A DNA stretch of 64,000 nucleotides from Enterovibrio qingdaonensis (GTDB lineage: Bacteria; Pseudomonadota; Gammaproteobacteria; Enterobacterales; Vibrionaceae), in contig NZ_JAJUBB010000013.1 in assembly GCF_028683135.1 (NCBI RefSeq), positions 1-64,000 of the forward strand, read 5' to 3'. Below, one piece after another: positions 45,912 to 55,575 of the stretch (position 1 is its first letter; every line of letters begins with the position of its first letter). The notes under the pieces are model-generated. The model saw only the letters and a program-made list of their open reading frames with translations, did no database searches and was not told where the DNA came from. The position numbers were made by a program, and so were the translations under genes.

Positions 45912-47336
45912 GTGGCACAATCCAACGAACCTACATTCTTTTTCTATGATTACGAGACCTTCGGCACAAGCCCTTCCCTTGACCGACCTTGTCAGTTCGC
46001 TGGTGTAAGAACCGACAAAGATTTGAATGTCATCGGTAAACCCTTGGTGATCTACTGTCAGCCGCCCAATGATTATTTACCGCAGCCAGAAGCTTGTTTG
46101 ATCACTGGCATTACACCACAAACAGCGATGCGACAAGGCCTGACAGAGCCGGAGTTTATTGCCAAAATCCACGAAGAGTTGTCCGTGCCCAATACCTGTG
46201 GTGTTGGCTATAACAACGTTCGCTTTGATGATGAAGTGTCACGATACACGCTTTACCGTAACTTCTTCGACCCTTACGGATGGAGTTGGCAGAATGGCAA
46301 CTCTCGCTGGGATCTTCTTGATGTCATGCGGGCCGCTTATGCGCTTCGTCCAGAAGGCATCGAATGGCCAGAAAATGATGAAGGCCTTACCAGCTTTAAG
46401 CTTGAGCATCTGTCCGTCGCCAATGGTATTGAACACAGCAATGCGCATGACGCGATGGCGGACGTTTACGCAACGATCGAAATGGCGAAAAAACTCAAAG
46501 CTGCTCAACCGAGATTGTTTGACTACCTCTATACGCACAGAAACAAAAACAAGCTAACGCCACTGATTGACGTGGTCTCTATGAAGCCGCTTGTTCACAT
46601 CTCCGGGATGTTTGGGGTTGAACGCGGAAACACAAGTTGGATTGTGCCTGTTGCATGGCACCCGGATAACAAAAACGCCGTGATCACGGTCGATCTGGCT
46701 CGTGATCCATCGCCACTTTTTGAATTAGACACTGACGCGCTTAGGGAACGTCTCTATACCAAGCGAGATGAACTTGGCCCTGATGAACTGCCAGTGCCAG
46801 TAAAGTTAGTCCACATCAACAAGTGCCCTGTGCTTGCTGAGGCCAAAACATTGCGCCCAGAAGACGCAGAGCGTTTGAATATCGACAGGATGGCCTGCCT
46901 TGAAAACTTGAAGAAGCTTCAAGCGCACCCCGAGGTTAGGGAAAAACTCGTTGAACTCTTTGCGGAAAAACGAGAATACGCAGAATCAAACAACGTTGAT
47001 GCTGCGCTGTATGAAGGTTTCTTCTCACCGGCTGACCGCTCAACCATGGACATCATCAGACAGACACTTCCTGAGAACTTACCTGCACTAGAGATCCAAG
47101 TGTCTGACCCTCGTATTAAGCCACTTCTGTTTAGATATCGCGCACGTAACTATGCGTGGACCCTAACTGAACAAGAGCAAAAGCAATGGCATTTGCACCG
47201 AAGGGACTATTTCGAAGCAAATCTTCCTGCCTATATGACGAACTTGGAGTCACTTGCTGAATCACACCAAGATGACCAAAAAAAATTCGGCATCCTAAAG
47301 TCTGTTTTTCAGTATGTTGAATCGCTGGTTTCTTAA
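45912..47336 (+). CDS. sbcB: Exodeoxyribonuclease I
   Basis: DEDDh 3'-5' single-strand exonuclease of about 474 residues (E. coli 475), active in recombination and mismatch repair. TFFFYDYETFGTSPSLDRP holds the first catalytic acids, CGVGYNNVRFDDE the next, and IEHSNAHDAMADVYAT the His and last Asp. The frame is open from 45771, but the GTG at 45912 gives the family length, and the earlier ATG lies inside a hairpin. The predicted ribosome site (TTGGAA) is weak, so expression may be low. Confidence 0.92.
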   Translation: MAQSNEPTFFFYDYETFGTSPSLDRPCQFAGVRTDKDLNVIGKPLVIYCQPPNDYLPQPEACLITGITPQTAMRQGLTEPEFIAKIHEELSVPNTCGVGYNNVRFDDEVSRYTLYRNFFDPYGWSWQNGNSRWDLLDVMRAAYALRPEGIEWPENDEGLTSFKLEHLSVANGIEHSNAHDAMADVYATIEMAKKLKAAQPRLFDYLYTHRNKNKLTPLIDVVSMKPLVHISGMFGVERGNTSWIVPVAWHPDNKNAVITVDLARDPSPLFELDTDALRERLYTKRDELGPDELPVPVKLVHINKCPVLAEAKTLRPEDAERLNIDRMACLENLKKLQAHPEVREKLVELFAEKREYAESNNVDAALYEGFFSPADRSTMDIIRQTLPENLPALEIQVSDPRIKPLLFRYRARNYAWTLTEQEQKQWHLHRRDYFEANLPAYMTNLESLAESHQDDQKKFGILKSVFQYVESLVS

Positions 47337-47473
47337 TAAATACAGACCATTAGCAATATTGACTATTTAGTGACTGAACAAATGCGTCGTTGAAATTTCA
47401 ACGACGTTTCATTTGAATTTTTGTGAATTGCGTCCACACTTTTTAAATAGTGCATGGTGTTTTGGATGAAATA

Positions 47474-47974
47474 ATGGTCACAAAAGTAAACAGCAGATGC
47501 TATCGTTTTTCTGACGTCGATTTCGAGCCAGAGTCACGAACGCTTTATTGGAGAGACTGCTCCGTCACGACATTGACGTACGAAGAATGTCGTTTGCTTG
47601 AGATGCTTTGTTATCATGCAGGGCAGGTATTATCTGCGCGTGTGCTCTATACATCCACATCATTACCCGACACCACCTTCACTCAGCACCAAAACAGCCT
47701 ATGCTCGTTACTCGCCAAGTCTTACCGTCAAGGTGAAAAGGTCCTTCCTTTAGATGTTGTTGGGGATCACGGTTATCGCGTAGACCTTCCTCAAAAGACC
47801 TATCAACGAGAAATCGAATCAGTTCCCGAACCGTCAGAACCGGACCAGCTTGATGTCCAGTTAAACTTGCCCGACGTTCCATTGGATCCACCAAGCAATA
47901 AAAAAGCTATCGTCATTTCAATTGCCTGTATTTCACTGTTTGGTATCGCGACAACGGCATTCTTTCTCCTTTAA
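47474..47974 (+). CDS. ToxR/CadC-like winged-helix protein with C-terminal membrane anchor
   Basis: Protein of 166 residues when started at the ATG at 47474 (174 from 47450). The N-terminal OmpR/PhoB-type winged helix (residues 1-105; TLTYEECRLLEMLCYHAGQVLS and VVGDHGYRVDL) is followed by a proline-rich linker. A single membrane segment (AIVISIACISLFGIATTAFF) then ends the chain with almost no periplasmic residues. ToxR and CadC have a sensor domain there; this protein has none, so it would need a partner or sense the membrane itself. No target is known. Confidence 0.75.
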   Translation: MVTKVNSRCYRFSDVDFEPESRTLYWRDCSVTTLTYEECRLLEMLCYHAGQVLSARVLYTSTSLPDTTFTQHQNSLCSLLAKSYRQGEKVLPLDVVGDHGYRVDLPQKTYQREIESVPEPSEPDQLDVQLNLPDVPLDPPSNKKAIVISIACISLFGIATTAFFLL

Positions 47975-48133
47975 ATCCCCTTTTTCCTGCACGCCAACAC
48001 GTATTCCAAAATGACGCAATGCGGGCCTTTATGGCCCTCAATCATTTTGTGCAAAAATAGAAGGATAAAATACGAGATTTTTTTGTGCCCGACGTACTAA
48101 AATTGGCGGATCGCTTTTTAGAGAGTTTCCGAC

Positions 48134-48481
48134 GTGAAGTATCTGCTAGGCCTTGTCCTCATATTCGTTTATTACTTGATAGGCACCCTTCTCACTAAGG
48201 CCCTTCATTTACCCATGCCAAGCAGCATTATCAGTATGCTGTTGCTGTTTGTCAGTTTGACATCCGGCATTGTTCCTGCGCGCTGGGTTAAAGATGCTTG
48301 TACGTTATTGATCACCGTGATGCCGCTATTTTTCATCCCCGCTAGCATGGGGCTAATGGATCATTTCCATCTGCTTATCTCTGAGTCAATGCCACTTCTT
48401 GGCGCAACTTTGGTAAGTTCTGTAACCGTACTTGTTGTGATGTCAAAAGTACTCGACAAACTCCATAAGGAGGCTGAGTAA
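48134..48481 (+). CDS. yohJ: CidA/LrgA family holin-like protein
   Basis: Membrane protein of 115 residues with four predicted segments, matching E. coli YohJ. GTLLTKALHLPMPSSIISML and FIPASMGLMDHF are the family marks. It is followed by LrgB with a one-base overlap and then cdd, the same order as E. coli yohJ-yohK-cdd. Its job is debated: holin-like effects on lysis, or transport of small acids such as pyruvate. Confidence 0.9.
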   Translation: MKYLLGLVLIFVYYLIGTLLTKALHLPMPSSIISMLLLFVSLTSGIVPARWVKDACTLLITVMPLFFIPASMGLMDHFHLLISESMPLLGATLVSSVTVLVVMSKVLDKLHKEAE

Positions 48482-49182
48482 TGTGGTTAGTCGCAACACT
48501 CATCGTCTATTTTGTGGCGCGTCAGATCGCGCTTAAAGTTCGACACCCTATTTGTAATCCGTTGCTATTGAGCCTATTGGTGCTGATGCCAGCCGTGATC
48601 TATTCCGGCAATACGTACCACGATTATTTCAAGCAAAATGAAGCCATCAATTTTATGCTTGGCCCCGCAGTTATCGCCCTTGCTTATCCGCTGTATGAAC
48701 AAATGCATGTCATTCGACAGCACTGGAAGATCATTCTTGTTGCCTGTTTTGCAGCGAGTATTGCTTCAATGATTCTAGGTGGCGGCTTCGCTTTATTGAC
48801 AGGCGGCAACTTAAAAATTGCTGCGACGGTATTGCCTAAGTCCATTTCCACACCGTTTGCGCTAAGTACAGCCGGACAAATTGGCGGGATACCAGCTGTG
48901 TCTGCAGCACTTGTTGTATTGGCAGGCCTTTTTGGTGCGCTGATTGGCTACCCACTACTTAATATGATGAAAATTAAATCCCCTTTGGCGCGTGGACTGT
49001 CAATTGGGGCAGTTTCACACGCTATCGGTACGGCGAAAGCGGCTGAAACGAACTATCAAGAAGGCGCATTGAGTTCACTCTCTTTGGTGATATGCGGCAT
49101 CATGACGACGATACTGGCACCGTTAGTCTTTCATCTCACGACATGGCTTCTCTGCGAACAGCTTTCGATGTGCCTCACATGA
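48481..49182 (+). CDS. yohK: LrgB family membrane protein
   Basis: Protein of 233 residues with about seven membrane segments. The motif KSISTPFALSTAGQIGGIPA (about residues 120-139) and RGLSIGAVSHAIGTAKAAE are typical of LrgB/YohK. It overlaps yohJ by one base and is translationally coupled to it. The pair probably forms one membrane system. Confidence 0.92.
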   Translation: MWLVATLIVYFVARQIALKVRHPICNPLLLSLLVLMPAVIYSGNTYHDYFKQNEAINFMLGPAVIALAYPLYEQMHVIRQHWKIILVACFAASIASMILGGGFALLTGGNLKIAATVLPKSISTPFALSTAGQIGGIPAVSAALVVLAGLFGALIGYPLLNMMKIKSPLARGLSIGAVSHAIGTAKAAETNYQEGALSSLSLVICGIMTTILAPLVFHLTTWLLCEQLSMCLT

Positions 49183-49211
49183 AATCGAATACATGTGAGA
49201 TCAACCTAAAC

Positions 49212-49237
49212 GATGCAATGAAACTCATGATTGCATC
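49212..49237. promoter_or_regulatory. CytR-type inverted repeat before cdd
   Basis: GATGCAAT and ATTGCATC form an 8-base perfect inverted repeat separated by 10 bases, the spacing favoured by CytR octamers. It sits beside a CRP site, the normal CytR-CRP arrangement at nucleoside genes. Confidence 0.65.
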
Positions 49238-49242
49238 ACATA

Positions 49243-49258
49243 GGTGATCACGATCACG
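49243..49258. promoter_or_regulatory. CRP site before cdd
   Basis: GGTGA-N6-TCACG matches the CRP consensus at 8 of 10 half-site bases, 60 bases upstream of the cdd start. Confidence 0.65.
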
Positions 49259-49317
49259 TTCAGTGGTGCCAATTTGTCGATAGAATACTTGCCCATATAA
49301 CAACAAACGGAGCTGCC

Positions 49318-50205
49318 ATGCGAGTCAGCGTTAAAGAAGCCATTTCTGGCCTTTCTTCTCCTTTAAAAGAAGAGATGGAAAAGATTGTTAGTTCTCCCGA
49401 TTTCGATGCCACTATCAGTCCCGAAGAATTCGCGTCACTTTCACATGTAAGCGGGTTATCCGATGCGGAATTACGCGTCGCATTGTTGCCTGTTGCTGCT
49501 GCTTTCTCCATTGCCCCTATTTCTAAGTTCTACGTTGGCGCGATTGCTCGCGGTGTGTCCGGTCGTCTTTACTTCGGCGCAAACATGGAGTTTGAGGGCG
49601 TACAGTTGAGCCAATCAGTGCACGCTGAACAGTCCGCCATCAGCCACGCATGGATTAAAGGTGAAACAGGTCTTACCGATATCACCATCAACTACAGCCC
49701 GTGTGGTCACTGTCGTCAGTTTATGAATGAACTCAATGGTGCTGACAAGCTGGAAGTACAATTGCCTGAACGTGATGCAATGCTGCTTCATCAATACCTG
49801 CCAGAGCCTTTTGGTCCTGCCGATCTGGGTATCGAAGAGCCCCTGCTCGCACCAGTAAACCATGGCATGGTGGCACACGAAGATGACGCATTGATCCAAG
49901 CGGCGATGGGTGCAACAAACCGCAGTCATGCTCCGTATTCTAAGAACATCAGTGGCGTGGCCATTCGCGACAAAAACGGCAATATTTTCTCCGGTATGTA
50001 TGCTGAGAACGCAGCGTTCAACCCTAGCCTGCCGCCACTTCAAGTTGCAATGATCGCAATGAACTTGGCAGACATCCCACTCTCTCATATCCAAGATGTG
50101 GTGTTGGTTGAGAAAGCGAATGCAGCCATTAGCCACTTGCAAGACACGCAAGCCGTTTTGGAAGCACTCAACCCGGATATTCCACTGGCATATTTGGCGG
50201 TTTAA
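49318..50205 (+). CDS. cdd: Cytidine deaminase
   Basis: Enzyme of 295 residues (E. coli 294), deaminating cytidine and deoxycytidine. The zinc site is [11 protein letters not shown], with the proton-shuttling Glu, and [11 protein letters not shown], with two cysteines. A second, degenerate deaminase-like half follows, as in the homodimeric long form. The ATG at 49318 has an ACGGAG site; the frame open to 49231 would include the CytR/CRP region and is rejected. Confidence 0.95.
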   Translation: MRVSVKEAISGLSSPLKEEMEKIVSSPDFDATISPEEFASLSHVSGLSDAELRVALLPVAAAFSIAPISKFYVGAIARGVSGRLYFGANMEFEGVQLSQSVHAEQSAISHAWIKGETGLTDITINYSPCGHCRQFMNELNGADKLEVQLPERDAMLLHQYLPEPFGPADLGIEEPLLAPVNHGMVAHEDDALIQAAMGATNRSHAPYSKNISGVAIRDKNGNIFSGMYAENAAFNPSLPPLQVAMIAMNLADIPLSHIQDVVLVEKANAAISHLQDTQAVLEALNPDIPLAYLAV

Positions 50206-50240
50206 CGTCGAAAGTTAGGTTATTAATCTGCCCGTAATCA

Positions 50241-50269
50241 AAAAATCGCCAGTCAGTCTGGCGTTTTTT
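50241..50269 (+). terminator. Terminator after cdd
   Basis: CGCCAG/CTGGCG stem with TCAGT loop and six T. Confidence 0.93.
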
Positions 50270-50337
50270 GTAATATCACTTCCCCTCTAAGAAAATTTCG
50301 TTACTATCACGTCTCTTTCCAACAAACCCGAATTCCA

Positions 50338-51225
50338 ATGACTCAACGACACAATCCCGTTCTCGGGGCGACATGGATGCTGACTGCTGGCCTTTGTTTT
50401 GCCATGGTTAACAGCCTCGCTCAGTATGTCAGTTTCAAAATGCAACTGCCTTCCACCACCGTTGCGTTCATTCAATATTTTATCGCCTTAATCGCGATGA
50501 TCCCTTGGCTACGCTCAATGGGCATCAAAGAAGCGTTGAAGACCGAACACTTTGGCATGCACTGTTTACGTGTATTCTTTTCCGTTGTCGGTATTCAATT
50601 ATGGCTCTGGGCCCTCGCATACCCGGTACCCATTTGGCAAGGCATTGCGCTGCTCATGACGTCTCCGCTCTTCGCCACAATCGGATCTGGCCTTTTCTTA
50701 AGAGAAAAAGTCGGCCCTGCAAGATGGATAGCGACGTTAGCCGGCTTTATCGGTGCCATGATCATTTTGGAGCCATGGTCAGATGAATTCACGTGGGCGA
50801 CGATGCTACCAGTCGGTGCGGCGTTCTTCTGGGCCACCTACTCATTGATGGTGAAAAAGCTCTCTCACCATGACTCACCTACAACCATGGTTGTTTACCT
50901 GCTCGTCCTCATCACGCCATTTAATATCGTGTTGGCGATTCCTGAATGGTCGATGCCATCGGGGACTATGGTTTGGGTAATGCTGTTAGGTGCGGGTTTG
51001 CTTACAGGTTTAGCGCAGTGGGCAATCGCAAAAGCGTATGACGTGGCTGATGCCTCATTTGTTCAGCCGTTCGATCACGCAAAGCTTCCATTGAACGTAC
51101 TGTTTGGATTTTTGGTATTTGGTTGGGTTCCGCCAGGCAGGCTTTGGCTGGGAGCAGCAATCATCGTTTCCGCTGTGTTTTTCATTACCCACTGGGAAAC
51201 CCGAAAGGCATCTGCATCAAAATAA
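50338..51225 (+). CDS. EamA/DMT family drug/metabolite exporter
   Basis: Inner-membrane transporter of 295 residues with about ten hydrophobic segments in two EamA repeats (residues about 10-140 and 150-285). The LREKVGPARWIATLAGFIGAMII stretch ends the first repeat in the usual way. The family exports amino acids, nucleosides or other metabolites; substrate cannot be predicted. It lies alone with its own terminator. Confidence 0.85.
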   Translation: MTQRHNPVLGATWMLTAGLCFAMVNSLAQYVSFKMQLPSTTVAFIQYFIALIAMIPWLRSMGIKEALKTEHFGMHCLRVFFSVVGIQLWLWALAYPVPIWQGIALLMTSPLFATIGSGLFLREKVGPARWIATLAGFIGAMIILEPWSDEFTWATMLPVGAAFFWATYSLMVKKLSHHDSPTTMVVYLLVLITPFNIVLAIPEWSMPSGTMVWVMLLGAGLLTGLAQWAIAKAYDVADASFVQPFDHAKLPLNVLFGFLVFGWVPPGRLWLGAAIIVSAVFFITHWETRKASASK

Positions 51226-51250
51226 GCGTTGCAGCACGCGAATGAATCGA

Positions 51251-51276
51251 AGCCACCCTGACAGGTGGCTTTTTTG
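51251..51276 (+). terminator. Terminator after the EamA gene
   Basis: AGCCACC/GGTGGCT stem with a 6-nt loop and six T. Confidence 0.92.
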
Positions 51277-51326
51277 TTGCCCCTCAGAACAATACTGAAT
51301 TGCACAAAGAAACAAAGCAAACGCTT

Positions 51327-51342
51327 GCGCAAACGTTTGCTT
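51327..51342. promoter_or_regulatory. PurR box of purT
   Basis: GCGCAAACGTTTGCTT closely fits the PurR operator (ACGCAAACGTTTNCNT), 45 bases before purT. A neighbouring AAGCAAACG gives an overlapping second half-site. Confidence 0.85.
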
Positions 51343-51387
51343 TGAGTAAAATCATCTGCAAATTCTCGCTGTTGATGGAAGATAATA

Positions 51388-52563
51388 ATGATTGGAACCG
51401 CTACTCGACCTAGTGCAACCCGCGTTCTTTTACTTGGCTCTGGAGAGTTAGGCAAAGAAGTCGCCATTGAGTGTCAACGCCTTGGCATCGAAGTGATTGC
51501 ATGCGATCGATATGCAGACGCCCCTGCGATGCAAGTTGCCCACCGCAGCTACGTTGTCGACATGCTGGACGGCGACGCGCTGGCTAACATCATCGCGCAA
51601 GAAAAGCCACATTATGTCGTTCCTGAAATCGAAGCCATCGCTACCGATAAACTGGTTGAACTTGAACAAGGTGGCCTTAATGTCGTGCCAACAGCACGCG
51701 CAACGCAGTTAACCATGAATCGTGAAGGTATTCGCCGCTTGGCTGCTGAAGAGTTATCGGTTCCCACCTCTCCCTATGTATTCGCAGATACGCTAGAAGA
51801 GCTTGAGTGCGGTATTGCACACGTGGGTATGCCCTGTGTTGTTAAACCCGTGATGAGCTCTTCTGGCAAAGGTCAGAGTGTCATTAAAACAGAAGCAGAC
51901 ATTGTTAATGCCTGGGCGTATTCGCAAGAAGGCGGTCGAACTGGACGTGGCCGCGTTATCGTCGAAGGCTTTGTAAAGTTTGATTATGAAATCACATTGC
52001 TGACAGTGAGTGCCGTTGACGGCATTCATTTCTGTGCACCTATTGGCCACCGACAGGAAGATGGCGACTACCGAGAATCTTGGCAACCGCAAGCAATGAG
52101 CGAAACCGCCCGAAAAGCCGCGGAAGATGTAGCAAGAAAAGTCGTTTCTGCACTGGGTGGATATGGTTTGTTTGGCGTAGAGTTATTTGTACGCGGTGAC
52201 GAAGTACTCTTCAGCGAAGTTTCTCCTCGCCCACACGACACGGGTATGGTCACCTTGATATCTCAAGATCTGTCCGAGTTTGCCTTGCATGTTCGTGCAT
52301 TCTTAGGATTACCCGTCGGCAACATTCAACAGTTCGGCCCATCTGCTTCCGCTGTTGTGTTGGCGGAAGGAACATCTGAGAACATACAGTTCAGCGGTAT
52401 GGCACAGGCCCTCAGCTACCCTGACACTCAAATTAGATTATTTGGCAAACCCGATATTGATGGAAGACGACGTCTGGGCGTCGCACTCGCACGAGATACT
52501 GACATCGATTCCGCAGTTAAAAAAGCAGTTAATGCTGCGGGGGAAATCAAGGTTACTTTCTAA
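51388..52563 (+). CDS. purT: Formate-dependent phosphoribosylglycinamide formyltransferase
   Basis: ATP-grasp enzyme of 391 residues (E. coli 392), converting GAR, formate and ATP to formyl-GAR in purine synthesis. [15 protein letters not shown] starts the N-terminal fold; [15 protein letters not shown] (about 151-165) is the ATP-binding loop; [29 protein letters not shown] is the metal and GAR site. A good PurR box lies upstream, so purine-rich medium should repress it. Confidence 0.96.
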   Translation: MIGTATRPSATRVLLLGSGELGKEVAIECQRLGIEVIACDRYADAPAMQVAHRSYVVDMLDGDALANIIAQEKPHYVVPEIEAIATDKLVELEQGGLNVVPTARATQLTMNREGIRRLAAEELSVPTSPYVFADTLEELECGIAHVGMPCVVKPVMSSSGKGQSVIKTEADIVNAWAYSQEGGRTGRGRVIVEGFVKFDYEITLLTVSAVDGIHFCAPIGHRQEDGDYRESWQPQAMSETARKAAEDVARKVVSALGGYGLFGVELFVRGDEVLFSEVSPRPHDTGMVTLISQDLSEFALHVRAFLGLPVGNIQQFGPSASAVVLAEGTSENIQFSGMAQALSYPDTQIRLFGKPDIDGRRRLGVALARDTDIDSAVKKAVNAAGEIKVTF

Positions 52564-52566
52564 AAG

Positions 52567-52597
52567 AAACGCCACCTTCGCAGGTGGCGTTTTTTTA
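52567..52597. terminator. Terminator between purT and tpm
   Basis: ACGCCACC/GGTGGCGT stem (52569-52576, 52583-52590) with a run of seven T on the plus strand; the convergent tpm stop lies just past it. Confidence 0.93.
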
Positions 52598-53236
52598 TGG
52601 TTTTTCTATCAACCACACTTCCTCAGAGAAGTATGTCGCGCCTTTACCTTTTGGTGGTCTTTCGCACTCGTCATCACGATTTAGGTGGGTCACTTTACAA
52701 GAAGCAAACAAAGACTGAACTTCACTTGCCGTAACACTAAAAGGCGGTCCATCCATTTGATCTTGTGGATAGTCCAACGTCACCAATAGAATCCTGCCAC
52801 CCGGTTGCAACAATGAAAGCAAACGCTCTGTGTATTGTTCTCTCATTCCTTCAGGCATGGCAATCAACGCAGCGCGATCATACATTAATGGGTACGTCTC
52901 TAACGGTGCGCTGAAATAATCACCGCTATAGATAGATATTTCATCAAATGTATAAAGCTTCATGGTTGGTGCAATTGACGTTACCGTCGGCGTATAGAAA
53001 TGCTCCGCAAAGAATGCTCTTACCGCGATTTCACTCAGTTCAACGCCAACAACATCTGCATGTTTCGTTGCTAACCAATTTAAATCCTCCGTTTTCCCAC
53101 ACATAGGCACAAATACTGCGTCACTGCGCTGTGGGTTCAACTGGGACCAATACTTAATCAACAAAGGGTTGGTATCTGGCAGATGAAAACCTATTCGATT
53201 CTCTGCCCAACGGCTATGCCAAAACTCCTGATCCAT
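52595..53236 (-). CDS. tpm: Thiopurine S-methyltransferase
   Basis: SAM-dependent methyltransferase of 214 residues, matching bacterial TPMTs of about 217. [18 protein letters not shown] opens the protein at the preferred ATG (53236, AGGAAG site); [16 protein letters not shown] and [15 protein letters not shown] form the SAM site. Bacterial TPMTs act on thiopurines and, in some species, tellurite or selenium oxyanions. The frame is open to 53302 without support. Confidence 0.93.
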   Translation of the reverse strand: MDQEFWHSRWAENRIGFHLPDTNPLLIKYWSQLNPQRSDAVFVPMCGKTEDLNWLATKHADVVGVELSEIAVRAFFAEHFYTPTVTSIAPTMKLYTFDEISIYSGDYFSAPLETYPLMYDRAALIAMPEGMREQYTERLLSLLQPGGRILLVTLDYPQDQMDGPPFSVTASEVQSLFASCKVTHLNRDDECERPPKGKGATYFSEEVWLIEKP

Positions 53237-53390
53237 ATTGTCCGCTTCCTCATGATCGTTTTGCGGCACATGATAACAAGCTTGCTCTTCCGCGCAAATC
53301 ATCCCGTCCCTCGAGACAAGCCAAACATTTCCGTGATCTGTATCTCGATATTTTTATCATTCCTATTGTTTTTCGATAAAAACACAACTA

Positions 53391-53406
53391 CTGTATAGGC
53401 ATACAG
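53391..53406. promoter_or_regulatory. LexA (SOS) box before sulA
   Basis: CTGTATAGGCATACAG is a perfect CTGT-N8-ACAG SOS box, 27 bases before the sulA start; a partial half-site ATACAG follows near 53422. Confidence 0.95.
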
Positions 53407-53432
53407 TATTGGATATTCATACAGGAACCAAC

Positions 53433-53933
53433 ATGAAACAGACGCTTGCGCTCTCTCATTCAGTACAAGAATCTTCTTTTTCCCGCTCGGCTGTACGTGA
53501 TTGCTATGTGCGCGTTGCCGCAGGCTCTAGAAGTACCCGCGCTCCGATGCACCTGCTGAGCAGTGATTCAGCAAGCAATCATTTGGTTTCTGTCACCGTC
53601 TATCGCGATAACATGAGTGAACTCGCCTATCTCCTTCGTTTACTCAAAAGCCTCAGTGAGTCAAACAAATGGATCACGCTCATCGCTCCACCAGCAGGTT
53701 TCAGTACATCATTACTGACGCAAGCTGGCATTGATGCAAAACGTATTCGTGTTGCGAGAGCAACAAACCAGCACAATGCACAAAGTCTTTTAGAAAAAGC
53801 ACTGACGTGCAACACATCGGCTGCCGTTATCGCCTTTGGTCAATCCAATGATTTTGCGTCCGCCGATCAATTAGCAGCTTTGAGCAACACACCGGCTTTC
53901 GTGATCAGCGGTTTCAATATGCATTACCATTAA
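53433..53933 (+). CDS. sulA: SOS cell-division inhibitor SulA
   Basis: Protein of 166 residues (E. coli SulA 169). The centre, MSELAYLLRLLKSLSESNKWITLIAPP, followed by GIDAKRIRVARA, matches SulA, which binds FtsZ and halts division during DNA damage. The ATG at 53433 has an AGGA site eight bases upstream, and the LexA box explains induction. No terminator is seen in the 232 bases downstream. Confidence 0.92.
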   Translation: MKQTLALSHSVQESSFSRSAVRDCYVRVAAGSRSTRAPMHLLSSDSASNHLVSVTVYRDNMSELAYLLRLLKSLSESNKWITLIAPPAGFSTSLLTQAGIDAKRIRVARATNQHNAQSLLEKALTCNTSAAVIAFGQSNDFASADQLAALSNTPAFVISGFNMHYH

Positions 53934-54165
53934 TCAGACAACATCCAAGATCACACGCCTTCCCACTCTTCATTACCTTTCAGGCATTCAGGTGCATTCC
54001 ACAGACAGTTTTACGTGGAATGCACAAAACTCGACCTTCCCAAAGGCAACTGTTTCATCCAAAAACAATCCTGCAATCATTAATCCCATTTCTGAGTAAT
54101 TCTCGACGCACCAACTTTAACTATACTTCCCCCACTTAACTCGTTCGTTATTTTTAGGTAGTACT

Positions 54166-55575
54166 TTGAGCAATAAACTCGATTTAAAAGCACTGACAGC
54201 TCTTGTCATAGGTTCCATGATTGGCGCAGGGGTATTTAGCCTTCCTCAGAATATGGCGGCAGTCGCAAGTCCGGGCGCGGTGACCATTGGTTGGATCATC
54301 ACAGGGATTGGAATGATATGTTTAGCCCTGACGTTTCAACAATTGATCGAGATTAAACCAGAGATACAAGGGGGCGTTTTTGGCTATGCTCAAGCCGGTT
54401 TTGGCGACCTTACAGGCTTCTTTTCTGCTTGGGGGTATTGGCTGAGTGCAACCGTAGCAAATGTTTCCTACTTGGTTATCGTCTTCAGTACATTAGGGCT
54501 GTTTTTCGACACAAGCACTTTTACGTTATTTGGTAACGGTAATACCCTTTTATCCGTCGCGCTGTCCTCTATATTGATTTGGCTCGTTCATACATTGGTG
54601 CTGCGTGGTGTTCAAACCGCCGCCATCGTGAACTACATAACAACCATCGCAAAGCTTATCCCAATCATCGTCTTTATCGTCGTGGCCTTGTTTGCATTCC
54701 ACTGGCATACCTTCACCTTCGACTTCACAGGTGCCAATATTCCGGGTAAAGCAAGTCTGTTTGAACAAGTAAAACAAACAATGTTAATCACGGTTTGGGT
54801 ATTTATTGGTGTAGAAGGTGCAGTGGTTGTTTCTAGCAGAGCCAAAAGTACCTCTGACGTAGGCCGAGCAACGATTCTGGGTCTGCTTATTTGTTTGTTC
54901 CTGTATGTCTCTGTTACTTTGCTTTCAATGGGTGTTGTTTCGACTCCCGAACTGGCGAAGTACCAAAATCCATCAACCGCAAAAATTCTACAAGCATTAA
55001 TTGGTGAAACAGGTGTCGTGCTGATCGGTGTGGGGTTGATCATTTCAGTGACGGGTGCATACCTAAGCTGGACGCTGCTTGCGACAGAAACACCTTACAC
55101 TGCTGCAAGAGACGGCATGTTCCCCAAGTGTTTTAGCAAAGTGAATAAAAATGGAACGCCCTACAATTCACTGTGGCTAACCAGCATCGTCATTCAATTG
55201 TGTCTGTTTGTGATGTACGCCATTGGCGGTGGTTACGATGATTTGCTGACAATCGCCTCTGAAATGATCCTCGTCCCATACCTTTTTGTGGGTGGATACC
55301 TGATGAAGGTGGCCTACGGCGAGGGGCATTCTACAAAAGTGAAATTCGTTTCAACGTTGGCGACTTTTTACGGGATTTGGCTGCTTTATGCGTCAGGTAT
55401 TCACCATTTGTTGTTAGCCGCACTGCTCTACATCCCTGGCATTATCTTCTATATGATCGTCAGAAAAGAAAAACATGAGCACGGATTCACCACAGCCAAT
55501 AAGCTGATTCTTGGATTTTTGTTAGCAGCGGGTTTAGCCGCTATATATCTGATAATAAAAGGCGTGACTCTATAA
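54166..55575 (+). CDS. Basic amino acid antiporter, APA family (arginine/ornithine type)
   Basis: Membrane protein of 469 residues with about twelve segments, beginning at TTG with an AGGT site. LTALVIGSMIGAGVFSLPQNMA (residues 10-31) is the APA substrate-helix motif; FIGVEGAVVVSSRAKSTSDVGRA follows near 219. It resembles ArcD and E. coli YdgI, exchanging arginine for ornithine. No arginine deiminase genes are adjacent, so another basic amino acid cannot be excluded. Confidence 0.88.
   Translation: MSNKLDLKALTALVIGSMIGAGVFSLPQNMAAVASPGAVTIGWIITGIGMICLALTFQQLIEIKPEIQGGVFGYAQAGFGDLTGFFSAWGYWLSATVANVSYLVIVFSTLGLFFDTSTFTLFGNGNTLLSVALSSILIWLVHTLVLRGVQTAAIVNYITTIAKLIPIIVFIVVALFAFHWHTFTFDFTGANIPGKASLFEQVKQTMLITVWVFIGVEGAVVVSSRAKSTSDVGRATILGLLICLFLYVSVTLLSMGVVSTPELAKYQNPSTAKILQALIGETGVVLIGVGLIISVTGAYLSWTLLATETPYTAARDGMFPKCFSKVNKNGTPYNSLWLTSIVIQLCLFVMYAIGGGYDDLLTIASEMILVPYLFVGGYLMKVAYGEGHSTKVKFVSTLATFYGIWLLYASGIHHLLLAALLYIPGIIFYMIVRKEKHEHGFTTANKLILGFLLAAGLAAIYLIIKGVTL

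Noticed and set aside
53934-54165. Search for a terminator or ArgR box between sulA and the antiporter
   Set aside because: No convincing stem or ArgR-like palindrome was found.
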